NCBI GenBank assembly: GCA_937868875.1
Contig: CALMNP010000213.1
Location: forward strand, 1-37,479
DNA from: an uncultured Bacillota bacterium
GTDB taxonomy: Bacteria > Bacillota > Sulfobacillia > JAMDAP01
DNA: 37,479 nucleotides
Reading direction: 5' to 3'
Shown here: in pieces, positions 1-11,591 of the stretch
Layout: each line of letters starts with the position of its first letter
Position numbering within the stretch: position 1 is the stretch's first letter
The notes under the pieces: model-generated
Database searches by the model: none
The model's input: the letters and a program-made list of their open reading frames with translations, nothing else
What the model was told of the DNA's origin: nothing
Program-made: the position numbers and the translations under genes

Positions 1-902
<902 letters not shown>

Positions 903-940
903 TCATCCCTCCTGGGTCAAAATCCCCTGGACGGGGTCCA

Positions 941-2185
941 CTACATCCGTTGAATGATCGCGTCCGCGAACTGGCTGCACTTGACCTCGGTAGCGCCGGT
1001 GGCCAGGCGAGCAAAGTCGTAGGTCACGACCTTTTCCTTGATGGTCTTCTCCATGGCCTTGATGATGGTCTCGGCGGCCTCAAACCAGCCCATATGCTCG
1101 AACATCATGACGCCGGAGAGGATCTCGGAGCCCGGGTTTACTTTGTCCTGGTTGGCGTACTTCGGTGCAGTGCCGTGCGTCGCCTCAAAGACGGCGTATT
1201 CGTCGCTGATGTTGCCGCCGGGGGCGATGCCGATGCCGCCCACCTGGGCGGCGGCGGCGTCCGAGAGATAATCGCCGTTGAGGTTCGGTGTGGCGATGAC
1301 GTCGAACTCCTCTGGTCGGAGCAGCAGCTGCTGGAAGGTGATGTCGGCGATGCGGTCGCGGACCAGGATCTTGCCGGCCGGCATCTTGCCGCCGAACTCG
1401 CTCCACAGCTCGTCTTCCGTGACGATGTAGTCGCGGAACTCGCTGGTGGCCACCTCGTAGCCCCAGTCGCGGAAGGCGCCCTCCGTGAACTTCTGGATGT
1501 TGCCCTTGTGCATGATGGTGACGGACTTGCGCTTGCGGTCAATGGCGTAGCGGATGGCGGCGCGGATGAGGCGCTTGGAGCCGAACTCGGAGATAGGCTT
1601 GATGCCGATGCCGGAGTCCGGACGGATGTTCTTGCCCATTTCCTTGTTGAGGAAGTCGATCACCTTGCTGGCCTCGGGCGTGCCTTCCTTCCACTCGATG
1701 CCGGCGTAGATGTCCTCGGTGTTCTCACGGAAGATGACGATGTCGATCTTCTCCGGGGCCTTCACCGGGCTGGGAACGCCCTCAAACCAACGCACCGGCC
1801 GCAGGCAGACATAGAGGTCCAGGATCTGCCGCAGGGCCACGTTGAGCGAGCGGATGCCGCCGCCGACCGGAGTGGTCAGGGGGCCCTTGATGCCCACGCG
1901 GTAGTCCTTAAAGGCGGTAATGGTATCCTCCGGCAGCCACTCGCCGAAGGTATTGAAGGCCTTCTCGCCGGCGTAGACTTCGAACCACTCAATCTGGCGC
2001 TTACCGCCGTAGGCCTTGGCCACGGCCGCGTCAAAGACGCGGACGGAGGCGCGCCAGATGTCGGGGCCGGTGCCATCGCCCTCGATGAACGGAAGGATCG
2101 GGTTGTCCGGAACGTTCAGCTTGCCGTTCTGAAATGTAATCTTCTGGCCCTGGGTCGGCGGCTTCAGCTTCAGGTACTTGCTCAC
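941..2185 (-). CDS. icd: isocitrate dehydrogenase, NADP-dependent
   Basis: Oxidative decarboxylation of isocitrate to 2-oxoglutarate. The 414-residue product matches E. coli/Bacillus-type Icd along its length: IEGDGTGPD near residues 34-42, [13 protein letters not shown] with Ser113 at the position phosphorylated in E. coli, NLNGDYLSD, and HGTAPKYA with Lys342-Tyr343, the pair that confers NADP preference. The frame is open to an ATG at 2221, but the GTG at 2185 is preferred because it has a GGGGGGAG ribosome binding site a few bases upstream and gives the expected N-terminus. The stop is TAG at 943-941. A consensus promoter and a long hairpin-bearing leader lie upstream; mdh follows. I see no aceK-type kinase gene here, so Ser113 phosphorylation is not implied. 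Confidence 0.96.
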   Translation of the reverse strand: MSKYLKLKPPTQGQKITFQNGKLNVPDNPILPFIEGDGTGPDIWRASVRVFDAAVAKAYGGKRQIEWFEVYAGEKAFNTFGEWLPEDTITAFKDYRVGIKGPLTTPVGGGIRSLNVALRQILDLYVCLRPVRWFEGVPSPVKAPEKIDIVIFRENTEDIYAGIEWKEGTPEASKVIDFLNKEMGKNIRPDSGIGIKPISEFGSKRLIRAAIRYAIDRKRKSVTIMHKGNIQKFTEGAFRDWGYEVATSEFRDYIVTEDELWSEFGGKMPAGKILVRDRIADITFQQLLLRPEEFDVIATPNLNGDYLSDAAAAQVGGIGIAPGGNISDEYAVFEATHGTAPKYANQDKVNPGSEILSGVMMFEHMGWFEAAETIIKAMEKTIKEKVVTYDFARLATGATEVKCSQFADAIIQRM

Positions 2186-2268
2186 GCGAAGACTCCCCCC
2201 ACTGGAATGTAAGCCAAGCACTGGGTCCGCTCCGGGAGTAGGCGGTAGACTGCCCCACCCAAAAACAT

Positions 2269-2292
2269 AGCCACGGCGAATAGGCCGTGGCT
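2269..2292 (-). terminator. terminator-like hairpin inside the icd leader
   Basis: A perfect 9-bp inverted repeat (AGCCACGGC / GCCGTGGCT, 6-nt loop) which, read on the minus strand, is followed by ATGTTTTT. It lies about 100 nt after the predicted icd transcription start and about 80 nt before the icd start codon. It therefore looks like an intrinsic terminator within the leader, that is, a candidate attenuator. A second small hairpin (TGGGG/CCCCA, 2327-2339) lies upstream of it. I could not match the leader to a known riboswitch class. Confidence 0.55.
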
Positions 2293-2395
2293 CAGGTCGT
2301 CAGGGCGTTGGCCTCGTCACACCTCTTGGGGCGGCCCCAGGCACTTTAGCCCGAGGAATGGCTCAACGGGACACAAAGGTTGGAAAAGCAACCTC

Positions 2396-2425
2396 ATTAT
2401 ACACATGTGCGAAAAAACACGTCAA
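2396..2425 (-). promoter_or_regulatory. sigma-A-type promoter of icd-mdh
   Basis: On the minus strand TTGACG (2425-2420) and TATAAT (2401-2396) are separated by 18 bp, within the most AT-rich stretch of the neighbourhood. Transcription would start near 2389, giving a leader of about 200 nt before icd. The spacer contains the palindrome CACATGTG (2402-2409), and TCGCTTGCGA (2434-2443) lies just upstream of the -35 box; either could be an operator, but this is untested. Confidence 0.8.
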
Positions 2426-2463
2426 TAAATCATTCGCTTGCGATAGTGAGTCGGGGCGAGGGC

Positions 2464-2631
2464 CTAGCGTTCCTCTGAGACGGCGCGTTCCAGCCGCTTC
2501 AGTTCGGCCTCCAGGCGCCGCTGGCGGCGGGCCAGGAACCAGATGTAGCCGAACAGCGCCGCCCAGATAACGGCGTAACCGGCGAACAGAAACTGCAGGG
2601 TGCTGGATGAAACAAAGCCAGGTTCAGTCAT
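2464..2631 (-). CDS. ccmD: CcmD-like small membrane protein of heme export
   Basis: A 55-residue ORF beginning with ATG at 2631 and ending with TAG at 2464. It has one transmembrane segment (about residues 12-33, FLFAGYAVIWAALFGYIWFL) followed by a strongly charged, Arg/Glu-rich cytoplasmic tail. That size and topology are the hallmark of CcmD, the small subunit that joins CcmABC and releases holo-CcmE. It starts 6 nt after the ccmC stop, with a GGAGGTGA ribosome binding site that contains that stop codon. Sequence conservation in CcmD is low, so the call rests mainly on position, length and topology. It is the last gene of the ccm cluster; I see no clear terminator after it, so some readthrough into icd is possible. 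Confidence 0.8.
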   Translation of the reverse strand: MTEPGFVSSSTLQFLFAGYAVIWAALFGYIWFLARRQRRLEAELKRLERAVSEER

Positions 2632-2637
2632 GGCTTC

Positions 2638-3330
2638 TCACCTCCGAAGGTCCCGCTTGAGAGCGGCGGCGCGCTCCGCCAGCGTCTCCAGGCGGACGCG
2701 GTAGCTGAGCAGGAAGGCGTAGAGAATCGTGAAGGAGACGAAGGAGAACACCATCGTAAACACCATGCTGGGCTCCATGTTCATCTTGTCCGTCTGAATC
2801 AGCGTCGGGTGAATGGAGCGCCACCAGCGGGTGCTCATGAAGACGATGGGCACGTCCACGAATCCTATGATGCCGAAGACCGCTGCCAGCCGTGACTGCT
2901 GCTGGCTGCCCTCGGCGGAGGACCGGATGACCAGGTAGGCCAGGTAGATGAACCAGAGAATCAACGTGGTGGTCAGGCGGGGGTCCCAGCTCCACCAGGT
3001 GTTCCAGATGGGGCGGGCCCAGATGGGGCCGGTGATGAGGGTGATGGTGGTGAACACGACCCCGATCTCGGCGGAGCAGTAGGCCAGGGTGTCCCAGCGG
3101 TGGGATCCGCTGCGCAGGAAGGCGATGCTGGCCACGAACACCACCAGGAAGGCGAGGAACGCGTTCCAGGCGGACGCCACATGGAAGTAGAAGATTCGCT
3201 GCACGTCGCCCATGACGCGCTCAGCCGGCACCCACAGGAACACCAGGCCCAGCGCAACGAACACGGCCACGGCCGCGAGGAGGCCCAGCGTCTGCGTCAT
3301 GTCGCGCGCGGGGCCCTTGGCTTGGGGCAC
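2638..3330 (-). CDS. ccmC: CcmC heme exporter/handling protein
   Basis: Integral membrane protein of the cytochrome c maturation System I that presents heme to CcmE outside the membrane. The 230-residue product has six predicted transmembrane segments and the tryptophan-rich WWD signature NTWWSWDPRLT (residues 110-120), flanked by the expected heme-ligand histidines His50 (YFHVASAW) and His174 (RSIHP). The start is GTG at 3330, with GGAGGT seven bases upstream; an internal ATG at 3300 lacks a ribosome binding site. It begins 3 nt after the ccmB stop, indicating translational coupling. Length and motifs are normal for the family. Confidence 0.95.
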   Translation of the reverse strand: MPQAKGPARDMTQTLGLLAAVAVFVALGLVFLWVPAERVMGDVQRIFYFHVASAWNAFLAFLVVFVASIAFLRSGSHRWDTLAYCSAEIGVVFTTITLITGPIWARPIWNTWWSWDPRLTTTLILWFIYLAYLVIRSSAEGSQQQSRLAAVFGIIGFVDVPIVFMSTRWWRSIHPTLIQTDKMNMEPSMVFTMVFSFVSFTILYAFLLSYRVRLETLAERAAALKRDLRR

Positions 3331-3333
3331 GAC

Positions 3334-4023
3334 TCACACCTCCAGCAGATACTCGAAGAGGATAAAGGGAACGGCCAGGAAAATCAGGTCATAGGCCACC
3401 AGCAGCTTCAGCCAGATGGCGTAGTCCACAAGCCTCGCCCCCAGGAGGAGGCCGGCTGTGGACTTGACCGCCGCCATCACCACCGGCGTAATCACCGGAA
3501 AGACGATGATGGGCAGCAGGATCTCACTGGCCCGGGCCTGTGCCGCCAGGGCGGAAAGAAGCGTGCCCACGGCGATGAAGCCAAAGGTGGCGAGCAGCCA
3601 GATGGCCGCCAGCAGCCAGATGGATCCATCCAGCCGCATGTCAAAGAAGATGAAGAACAGCGGTGTCAGGACGACTTCGGAAGCGAGCATCACCAGCAGG
3701 TTGCCGATGACCTTGGCAAAGTAGATGGCGGAGCGGTCGAACGGCCCGAGCATCAGGGCCTGCAGACAGCCGTTCTGTTTCTCCGAGGCGAAGGACCGGT
3801 TCAAAGCCAGCATGCCGGCAAAGAAGAAGGCCACCCAGATCATGCCGGGGAAGACCTCGCGCAGGCCCTCCGGCGCCACGTCAAAGGCGAAGCTGAACGC
3901 CACCGCCACCAGCAGGGCGAAGATCAGCAGGGCGGAGAACATTTCCTTGGTGTGAAACTCGAGGCGCAGGTCCTTGACCAGCATGGCCCAAACGGCACGG
4001 GGAAAAGAGGGTTTCAAGGTCAT
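3334..4023 (-). CDS. ccmB: CcmB, heme ABC exporter membrane subunit
   Basis: A 229-residue hydrophobic protein with about six transmembrane segments and an N-terminal amphipathic stretch (MLVKDLRLEFHTKEM) typical of CcmB. Further family-like features are a conserved FASEKQNG segment and membrane helices near residues 26-46, 58-75, 100-122, 130-158 and 165-190. With CcmA it forms the ABC complex that uses ATP hydrolysis to release heme-loaded CcmE from CcmC. Its ATG (4023-4021) overlaps the ccmA stop in an ATGA arrangement, a strong sign of translational coupling. Confidence 0.93.
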   Translation of the reverse strand: MTLKPSFPRAVWAMLVKDLRLEFHTKEMFSALLIFALLVAVAFSFAFDVAPEGLREVFPGMIWVAFFFAGMLALNRSFASEKQNGCLQALMLGPFDRSAIYFAKVIGNLLVMLASEVVLTPLFFIFFDMRLDGSIWLLAAIWLLATFGFIAVGTLLSALAAQARASEILLPIIVFPVITPVVMAAVKSTAGLLLGARLVDYAIWLKLLVAYDLIFLAVPFILFEYLLEV

Positions 4024-4730
4024 CCCACCAGGCCCTGATAGGTTTGAGCGAAGTCCTCGGGCGAGACCGGCCCATCCGAAAAATACCGCAGCCGGCCGCG
4101 GTAGAGGATGGCGGCCCGGTCTGCCGCCCGCAGCCCTTCGGCGAAGTCGTGCGAGATGAGGAAGATGGTGGTGCCGGCCGCCTTCGCCCGGTCCACCTCG
4201 TCGTCCAGCATGGCCACCGCTTTCTGGTCGAGTCCTGTGTATGGCTCGTCCAGGAGCAGCAGGTCCGGGTCGTGAAGGAGCGCGCGGGCGATGGCCAGGC
4301 GCTGAATCATGCCCCGGGAGAACGTCCGCACCGGGTCCCCGGCAAACAAGTCCAGGCCGACCTGGCTCAAGAGCTGGTCGGCCCGTTCGGCGGGCTGGGC
4401 AAGCCCGTAGAGCTGCCCGTAGAAGACGAGGTTTTCACGCGCCGACAGGGCGTCGTAGACGAAGGACTGGTGGGACAGGACGCCGATGCGCCTACGCAGG
4501 GCATCCTGATCCTCGCCCACGCGGCGGCCGTCCAGGTACAGCTCGCCGTTGCTGGGGCGGATGAGCATGGCCACCAGCTTCAGCAAGGTCGACTTGCCGG
4601 CGCCGTTGGGTCCGAACAGGGCCAGGCACTGGCCCTGATGGAGCGTAAAGCTCACGTCGTCAAGGACGTCGCGTTCTCCGTATCGCTTGGCCAGGTGGCG
4701 GGCTTCGATCAGCGGTGCCGCTTGCGACAT
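4020..4730 (-). CDS. ccmA: CcmA, heme ABC exporter ATP-binding subunit
   Basis: A 236-residue ABC ATPase. Visible motifs are Walker A GPNGAGKST (residues 40-48), the Q-loop area LSHQSFVYD, a degenerate signature FSRGMIQRLAIARAL, Walker B LLLLDEP and the H-loop ISHD. The modified signature (FSRGM instead of LSGGQ) is common in CcmA. The function is assigned from its place directly before ccmB and ccmC. The ribosome binding site is weak (GGCGCC region), which fits coupling to the upstream gene ending 4 bp away. Confidence 0.93.
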   Translation of the reverse strand: MSQAAPLIEARHLAKRYGERDVLDDVSFTLHQGQCLALFGPNGAGKSTLLKLVAMLIRPSNGELYLDGRRVGEDQDALRRRIGVLSHQSFVYDALSARENLVFYGQLYGLAQPAERADQLLSQVGLDLFAGDPVRTFSRGMIQRLAIARALLHDPDLLLLDEPYTGLDQKAVAMLDDEVDRAKAAGTTIFLISHDFAEGLRAADRAAILYRGRLRYFSDGPVSPEDFAQTYQGLVG

Positions 4731-4734
4731 GCCG

Positions 4735-5703
4735 TCAGGCGCCTTTCAGCTGGTCCAGAACCGCCATCAGCTGCCGCTTCAACTCCAGGCGGCGATGCTC
4801 ATAAGCAACCGGGGCGATCCGGCCCAGCCCAAAATCTTGGTCCAGGTCGGAAATCTTCTCGACCAGGCGCTCCTTTTCCTGCTGCAGGCGCTGGCGCGGC
4901 AGGGGCAAGACCGCCTCCATGGTCGACGGAGGCCGGCGCCGAAACGCCATGAATCCCAGCCCGGCGGCCAAAGCCAGCAGTACGGGGACGCCGGCTTTCA
5001 GGACCTGTTTCAGCCAGGCCGGCTCGGGAATCGGTGTGGCGTTGACGGCGTCCTGTCCCGTCGGCGCGTACTGCAGGCTGAGGCGAAGTTCCTGGCCCGC
5101 CGGCGCCGCGTCGCGGGAGAACTGCTGCATGGTGCGCCCGGCCACGTCGGACTGCCCCTGGTCCGTCAGGGCCGTGTTGAGCGAGGGCGGAGCCGTCAGG
5201 GTGGTGGTGTCGGCCAGGACGGCCAGCCCGGCCGTGGCGTAGGGCAGGGGCTGAATGAAGGTCCCGGCCAGACCCGGTGCCGGCAGTTCAAACTGCACGC
5301 TGACCCGCACCGGACCATCCGTCCCCAGGCCGGGGCGATAGAGCAGCCCCCAGGCAGCCTGTGCCCATCCCGCTGGGTCCAGGTCGGACTCGATCTGAAC
5401 CTGGCGGGCCTCCGCCGGGAGCGGCAGAGGAAGGGGGCCCGTGGCCCGGCCATTGTGCAACAGCGTGAAACTCTCAAAGGCGCGCAGGGTGCCCGGCGCA
5501 TAGCTGAGCACCACCGTCACCACGTCCAGGCTGACGCCCGGCGGCACCACCGGCTGGGCCACCTCCTGCAGCGCCGGCTGCACGGGCAGCGATGCCGGGG
5601 CAGCGGCCTGTGCCGATCCGCCCTGCGGGGTCAGGGTCAGGATGGTGACGGCCGCGGCAAGGATCAGGGCGAGGCTGCAGGCCCGTCCTCCCGGGCGGCT
5701 CAC
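4735..5703 (-). CDS. membrane-anchored accessory protein of the ccm operon with CcmI-like C-terminal motif
   Basis: A 322-residue protein I cannot name with certainty. It has an N-terminal signal peptide or anchor (residues 9-32), a roughly 200-residue extracytoplasmic, beta-rich-looking domain without cysteines, one transmembrane helix (about 240-256), an RRR stop-transfer, and a cytoplasmic charged helix. The tail contains KISDLDQDFGLGRIAPVAYE (285-304), which resembles the short LDxDxxxGKIxxxxY motif found in CcmI-type assembly factors. It starts at GTG 5703 in a GTGA overlap with the preceding gene and is followed 4 bp later by ccmA. It occupies the place where ccmH/ccmI would be expected; a role in apocytochrome handling or CcmF assembly is inference. 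Confidence 0.75.
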   Translation of the reverse strand: MSRPGGRACSLALILAAAVTILTLTPQGGSAQAAAPASLPVQPALQEVAQPVVPPGVSLDVVTVVLSYAPGTLRAFESFTLLHNGRATGPLPLPLPAEARQVQIESDLDPAGWAQAAWGLLYRPGLGTDGPVRVSVQFELPAPGLAGTFIQPLPYATAGLAVLADTTTLTAPPSLNTALTDQGQSDVAGRTMQQFSRDAAPAGQELRLSLQYAPTGQDAVNATPIPEPAWLKQVLKAGVPVLLALAAGLGFMAFRRRPPSTMEAVLPLPRQRLQQEKERLVEKISDLDQDFGLGRIAPVAYEHRRLELKRQLMAVLDQLKGA

Positions 5704-6025
5704 GAGGGCCCACCCCCGCGGCGCACGGCCTTCTCGGCCTCGCGCTCCAGTTCAGTCAACGACCGGCGAACACGGCTGAGGGCCTCCAGCCTCTCCTGGT
5801 GGGAAGCGTCGTCCAGCTTGCCCGTCAGATGGTCGTACTCGAGTTCCTCCGCCTCCTCCTCCAGCCTGTGGACTGTGGCCTCGGTCCGTTCACCGACGGC
5901 CTCGCCCAGTCCGGGGAGGTGCGCCAGGCCCTGCCGATCGCCGGGGAGCCAGGGGCGAAGGCCGAGTGCCAGCAGAACCGCCATACCACCCAGGGGCAGC
6001 ACCCAGGGCGCGATGTTCATGGGGC

Positions 6026-6029
<4 letters not shown>
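5700..6029 (-). CDS. small membrane protein of the ccm operon with CcmI-like motif
   Basis: A 109-residue protein with one N-terminal transmembrane segment (about residues 8-24) and a charged, probably coiled-coil cytoplasmic domain. The segment EELEYDHLTGKLDDASHQER (61-80) matches the same CcmI-type LExDxxxGKLxxxxxxxR pattern found at the C-terminus of the next gene. The ATG at 6029 has a GGGAGGTG ribosome binding site and overlaps the ccmF stop (ATGA); its own stop overlaps the next start (GTGA). It lacks the CXXC of CcmH, so it cannot be the thiol-reducing CcmH subunit. A structural partner of CcmF is the likeliest role (inference). Confidence 0.75.
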
Positions 6030-8071
<2,042 letters not shown>

Positions 8072-8081
8072 GGCCGTCCCC

Positions 8082-8564
8082 CTACTGGGTCGCCGTCCGG
8101 CTGCCGGGGACGTTCCCGACTGCGGCGGCGGTCTGACTGGACTGGTACTTGCTGGGGCAGCTCAGCATGACCTTGTTGGCGAGGAAGCTGCCGGACCGGT
8201 CAAAACGCCCTTCCACGATGGCCTGTGTGGCCATATCCATGTTGTCAGGCTTGACCCCGTGGTAGACGATCGGCACCAGGCCGCCGTTCTGCCCCTTGAC
8301 GGAGAAGGTCAGAACAGGGCCGCTCAGGTCGAAGGACACCGTCGACGGGTCCAGAGCGCCGCTCATGCGGACCGGCTTGCCCGCCAGGGCGCTGCCCTGG
8401 GCCAGGGCTTCATCCACGGTGAGATAATACTGCTTTCCCTGGCCGAAGGCGTTGACAATCAGGAACGCCACGGCAGACAGGATAACCCCCACGGCAAGCA
8501 GGACTCGGGTCTGCTTCTTCAGGGCCCATCCCTCCCACTGTCCAGCCTTTATCTGTTTTTGCAA
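8082..8564 (-). CDS. ccmE: CcmE heme chaperone, CxxxY type
   Basis: Periplasm-type heme chaperone with one N-terminal membrane anchor (about residues 21-40) and an OB-fold domain. The usual covalent heme site HxxxY is here Cys136-x3-Tyr140 (CPSKY), the variant known in some archaea, sulfate reducers and Gram-positive bacteria. The start is uncertain. The longest frame opens with TTG at 8564 (160 residues), which lacks a ribosome binding site. A CTG at 8522 (146 residues) has GGGAGGG seven bases upstream, and no ATG, GTG or TTG lies between. I list the longer form but suspect the CTG start. It is the first gene of the ccm operon, just after a strong terminator. Confidence 0.88.
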   Translation of the reverse strand: MQKQIKAGQWEGWALKKQTRVLLAVGVILSAVAFLIVNAFGQGKQYYLTVDEALAQGSALAGKPVRMSGALDPSTVSFDLSGPVLTFSVKGQNGGLVPIVYHGVKPDNMDMATQAIVEGRFDRSGSFLANKVMLSCPSKYQSSQTAAAVGNVPGSRTATQ

Positions 8565-8580
8565 AGAAATACTACAAAAA

Positions 8581-8614
8581 GGTGACGAGGCTATTATAGC
8601 ATAGCCCCGTCACC
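8581..8614 (-). terminator. intrinsic terminator after copZ, with a TATAAT in its loop region
   Basis: A near-perfect hairpin: GGTGACG pairs with CGTCACC and GGCTAT with ATAGCC, broken only by one A-C mismatch, with a 6-nt loop. On the minus strand it is followed at once by TTTTTGTAGTATTT, so it should end the copA-copZ transcript. The upper stem and loop spell TATAAT on the minus strand, a possible -10 box for the ccm operon that starts only 16-60 nt later; no good -35 box lies at the usual spacing. Confidence 0.8.
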
Positions 8615-8681
8615 CTCCTGTCAGGCAAAACCTTTCAAGCCGAGGGGCCTGCCCTCCAAAGGCGGGACAGGCAGCAGCCTC

Positions 8682-8891
8682 TTAGACCGCCATCGCGTAC
8701 CCGGCGTCCTCCACAGCTTCCTTCATCATGGCCGTGGAAGCGGTGGCCGGGTCGTAGGTAACGGTGGCTTCGCCCTTCGCCAGGTCGACCCTGGCTTCGC
8801 TCACCCCGGATACGCCCTTGAGGGCCCTGGTAACGGCCATGACGCAGTGGTTGCAGGTCATGCCCTTAACGGAAAAGGTCTTGGTCTCCAT
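8682..8891 (-). CDS. copZ: copper chaperone CopZ (HMA domain)
   Basis: A 69-residue single heavy-metal-associated domain with the Cu(I)-binding motif MTCNHC (about residues 11-16) and the usual ferredoxin-like pattern ending in EAVEDAGYAM. It carries Cu(I) in the cytoplasm to the exporter CopA and can also deliver copper to CsoR. The ATG follows an AAGGAGG ribosome binding site. It lies 67 bp downstream of copA on the same strand and is followed by a strong terminator, so it is the last gene of the copper operon. Confidence 0.93.
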   Translation of the reverse strand: METKTFSVKGMTCNHCVMAVTRALKGVSGVSEARVDLAKGEATVTYDPATASTAMMKEAVEDAGYAMAV

Positions 8892-8958
8892 GGAAGAACC
8901 TCCTTGTTATCAGGCCGCCGGTGGAGCCGCCGGCCGTGGATCACAATTTGAATGAGAA

Positions 8959-11511
8959 TCAGGCGTTGGCCCGACGCGGGTCATAGCGCTTGAGCAACAG
9001 GGAGTTGCTGACCACGCTGACCGAGCTGAAGGCCATGGCCCCTCCGGCGATGGCCGGCGACAGGTAGCCCAGGGCGGCGATGGGGATGCCGATGACGTTG
9101 TAGATAAAGGCCCAGAACAGGTTGAGCTTGATGGTGCGCATGGTCTTCTTGGAGAGCCGGATGGCGGCGGCGATGCCGCGCAGGTCGCCGGCCATCAGGG
9201 TCACGTCGGCGGCCTCGATGGCCACATCCGCGCCCGTACCGATGGCCAGGCCCACGTCGGCGGTGGCCAGGGCCGGGGCGTCGTTGATGCCGTCGCCCAC
9301 CATGCCCACCACTCGGCCCTGGCCCTTCAGTTTCTCCACCTGGCTGGCCTTGTCTTCCGGCAGCACCTCCGCCAGCACGTGGTCAATGCCCACCTGACGG
9401 GCGATGGCCTGGGCCGTCCGCCGGTTGTCGCCGGTGATCATGACCACCTCCAGGCCCATCCGCTTCAATTGGGCAATGGCCTCAGCCGAGTGCTCCTTCA
9501 CCGTGTCGGCCACGGCCACCAGGCCGGCCAGGCGGCCGTCCACGGCTGCCATCATGACCGTCTTTCCTTCACCTTCGAGAGCATCCATCCGCGCTTCGAC
9601 GGCGGCCGTATTCAGACCCCGTGCCGCCATCAGCTTGCGGTTGCCCACCACCAGGCTGCGGCCTTCCACCATGGCCTCTATGCCGTGGCCAGGGATGGCC
9701 TGGAAGCCTTGCGGCTCCTCCAACTTCAGGCCCCGGTCCCGGGCGCCCTGAACGATGGCCTGACCCAGGGGGTGCTCCGAGGATGTCTCGGCAGCGGCCA
9801 CCAGGCGGAGCAGTTCGTCGCCTTCCATCCCCTGGGCCTCGACATCGGTGACCTCGGGTTCGCCCTTGGTGATAGTGCCCGTCTTGTCCAGGACGATGGT
9901 GTTCAATTGGTGCGCCTTCTCCAGGTGCTCGCCGCCCTTGAAGAGGATGCCGGATTCGGCCCCCTTGCCCGTGCCCACCATGATGGCGGTGGGCGTGGCC
10001 AGACCCAGTGCGCAGGGGCAGGCAATGACCAGAACGGCCACCATGTTAAGAAGAGCCACCGTCAGCCGGTCGCCGTCCGGAATCCAGGCGGCCGGCACCA
10101 GGAAGTACCAGATGAGGAACGTAACGGCGCCGATGCCGATGACCACGGGCACAAAGACGTTGGACACCACATCGGCCAGGCGCTGAATGGGCGCTTTGGA
10201 GGCCTGGGCGTCCTCCACCATGCGAATGATCTGGGCCAGGGCGGTGTCCTTGCCGACCTTGGTGGCCTTGAACTTGAAGGCGCCGTGCTTGTTGATGGTG
10301 GCGCCGACCACCGGATCGCCCACGCCCTTCTCCACCGGCAAACTCTCGCCGGTGAGCATGGACTCGTCGACGGCGGACGACCCTTCGACCACCACTCCGT
10401 CCACCGGCACCTTCTCGCCGGGCCGGACCAGTACGATGTCGCCCACCGTCACGTCGTCAAGGGTGATGTCCTGTTCCTGGCCGTCTCGGATGACGCGCGC
10501 CGTCTTGGGCTGCAGGCCCATCAGCTTCTTGATGGCCTCGGAGGTGCGGCCCTTGGCCACAGCCTCCAACAGTTTGCCAAGCTGGATGAGAACCAGGATG
10601 ACGGCAGCGGCCTCGTAGTAGACCGGTACCATGCCGCCCATGCCGCTCCTGGCGTGCTCCGCCAGGGGGCTGAAGAACTGATTGTAGACACTATAGCCGT
10701 AAGCCGCCGTGGTGCCCATCGCCACCAGTACATCCATGTTGGCACTGCCATGGCGCAGGTTCAGATAGGCGTGGCGGTAGAAGGGTGCACCGGCCACCAC
10801 CTGAATCACCGTTCCCAGGAGGAACTGGAGCGTCAGGTTGGCCAGGATGGTGTGCAGGCCCAGGTTCTCCAGGACCATGTTGAGGAGCAAGGGAAGGGTC
10901 AGGATCGCCGAGAAGATGAAGAGCCGGGTCTTGCCGCGAACCTCGCGCTGGCGTGCTTCCTTCTCCGTGTCCACGCTGCCCTTGTCCTGCAGAAGGGCGG
11001 CGTGGTAGCCGATCTCCTCGACGGCACGCACCAACTGCTGCGGGGAGACCTGGCCGGCGGTGTATTCCACCGTGGCCCGTTCCGTGGCCAGGTTGACAGT
11101 CGCAGTGACGACTCCCGGGGACTTACGCAGGGCCTTCTCCACCCTGGCCACGCACGAGGCACAGGTCATGCCCTGCACACTAAGCGTGAGCTTCTCCGTC
11201 GCCACCCCGTAGCCCAGTTCCGTGACCACCTTCAGGAGGTCCTCGGGCTTGACGAGCTTGGGGTCGTAGTGGACGGCGGCCTTCTCCAGGGCGAGGTTGA
11301 CGTTGGCCTTGACCCCCGGGAGCTTGTTGAGTCCCTTCTCGATGCGGTTGGCGCAGGTGGCGCAGGTCATGCCGGTGATGCCAAAGGCCGCATGCTGGGA
11401 AGTGCCGGACTCATCCGGCGCCTCCGCCGGCACCGGCGGAAGGCTCAATTCGAGGCTGATTTCCTGTCGATCTTCCGTCTGGTTCTTGACGGACTCAGCG
11501 GTGTTGCTCAT
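8959..11511 (-). CDS. copA: Cu(I)-exporting P1B-type ATPase CopA
   Basis: An 850-residue copper exporter. It has two N-terminal HMA domains with GMTCATC (47-53) and GMTCASC (114-120), then membrane helices, the actuator TGES loop, the transmembrane metal site Cys498-Pro-Cys500 ([13 protein letters not shown]), the phosphorylation site DKTGT (Asp542), the SEHPLG nucleotide-binding motif and [24 protein letters not shown]-type residues near the end complete the Cu(I) signature. The ATG at 11511 is preferred over an in-frame GTG at 11520, because the GCGAGGTG ribosome binding site lies six bases before the ATG but abuts the GTG. A CsoR-type operator and consensus promoter lie upstream; copZ follows. 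Confidence 0.96.
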   Translation of the reverse strand: MSNTAESVKNQTEDRQEISLELSLPPVPAEAPDESGTSQHAAFGITGMTCATCANRIEKGLNKLPGVKANVNLALEKAAVHYDPKLVKPEDLLKVVTELGYGVATEKLTLSVQGMTCASCVARVEKALRKSPGVVTATVNLATERATVEYTAGQVSPQQLVRAVEEIGYHAALLQDKGSVDTEKEARQREVRGKTRLFIFSAILTLPLLLNMVLENLGLHTILANLTLQFLLGTVIQVVAGAPFYRHAYLNLRHGSANMDVLVAMGTTAAYGYSVYNQFFSPLAEHARSGMGGMVPVYYEAAAVILVLIQLGKLLEAVAKGRTSEAIKKLMGLQPKTARVIRDGQEQDITLDDVTVGDIVLVRPGEKVPVDGVVVEGSSAVDESMLTGESLPVEKGVGDPVVGATINKHGAFKFKATKVGKDTALAQIIRMVEDAQASKAPIQRLADVVSNVFVPVVIGIGAVTFLIWYFLVPAAWIPDGDRLTVALLNMVAVLVIACPCALGLATPTAIMVGTGKGAESGILFKGGEHLEKAHQLNTIVLDKTGTITKGEPEVTDVEAQGMEGDELLRLVAAAETSSEHPLGQAIVQGARDRGLKLEEPQGFQAIPGHGIEAMVEGRSLVVGNRKLMAARGLNTAAVEARMDALEGEGKTVMMAAVDGRLAGLVAVADTVKEHSAEAIAQLKRMGLEVVMITGDNRRTAQAIARQVGIDHVLAEVLPEDKASQVEKLKGQGRVVGMVGDGINDAPALATADVGLAIGTGADVAIEAADVTLMAGDLRGIAAAIRLSKKTMRTIKLNLFWAFIYNVIGIPIAALGYLSPAIAGGAMAFSSVSVVSNSLLLKRYDPRRANA

Positions 11512-11591
11512 CTCATTCACCTCGCCGGCGAAGAGTTTGGGCAGGACTATTTTGCCCCGTGAAAGGCCCAGCGGTCCGCCGAAGATTGCAC

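Noticed and set aside
950-2212. A 420-codon plus-strand open frame across icd
   Set aside because: It mirrors icd codons on the opposite strand, with no ribosome binding site or recognisable motif.
8892-8958. GGCCG...CGGCC repeat between copA and copZ as a terminator or promoter
   Set aside because: The stem is only five base pairs with a long loop and no T-run; no -10/-35 pair is present, and copZ is best explained as cotranscribed.
9379-11562. A 727-codon open frame on the plus strand across copA
   Set aside because: It is antisense to an unmistakable copA. Long antisense frames are expected in GC-rich coding DNA, and its His/Gly/Asp-rich translation shows no family features.
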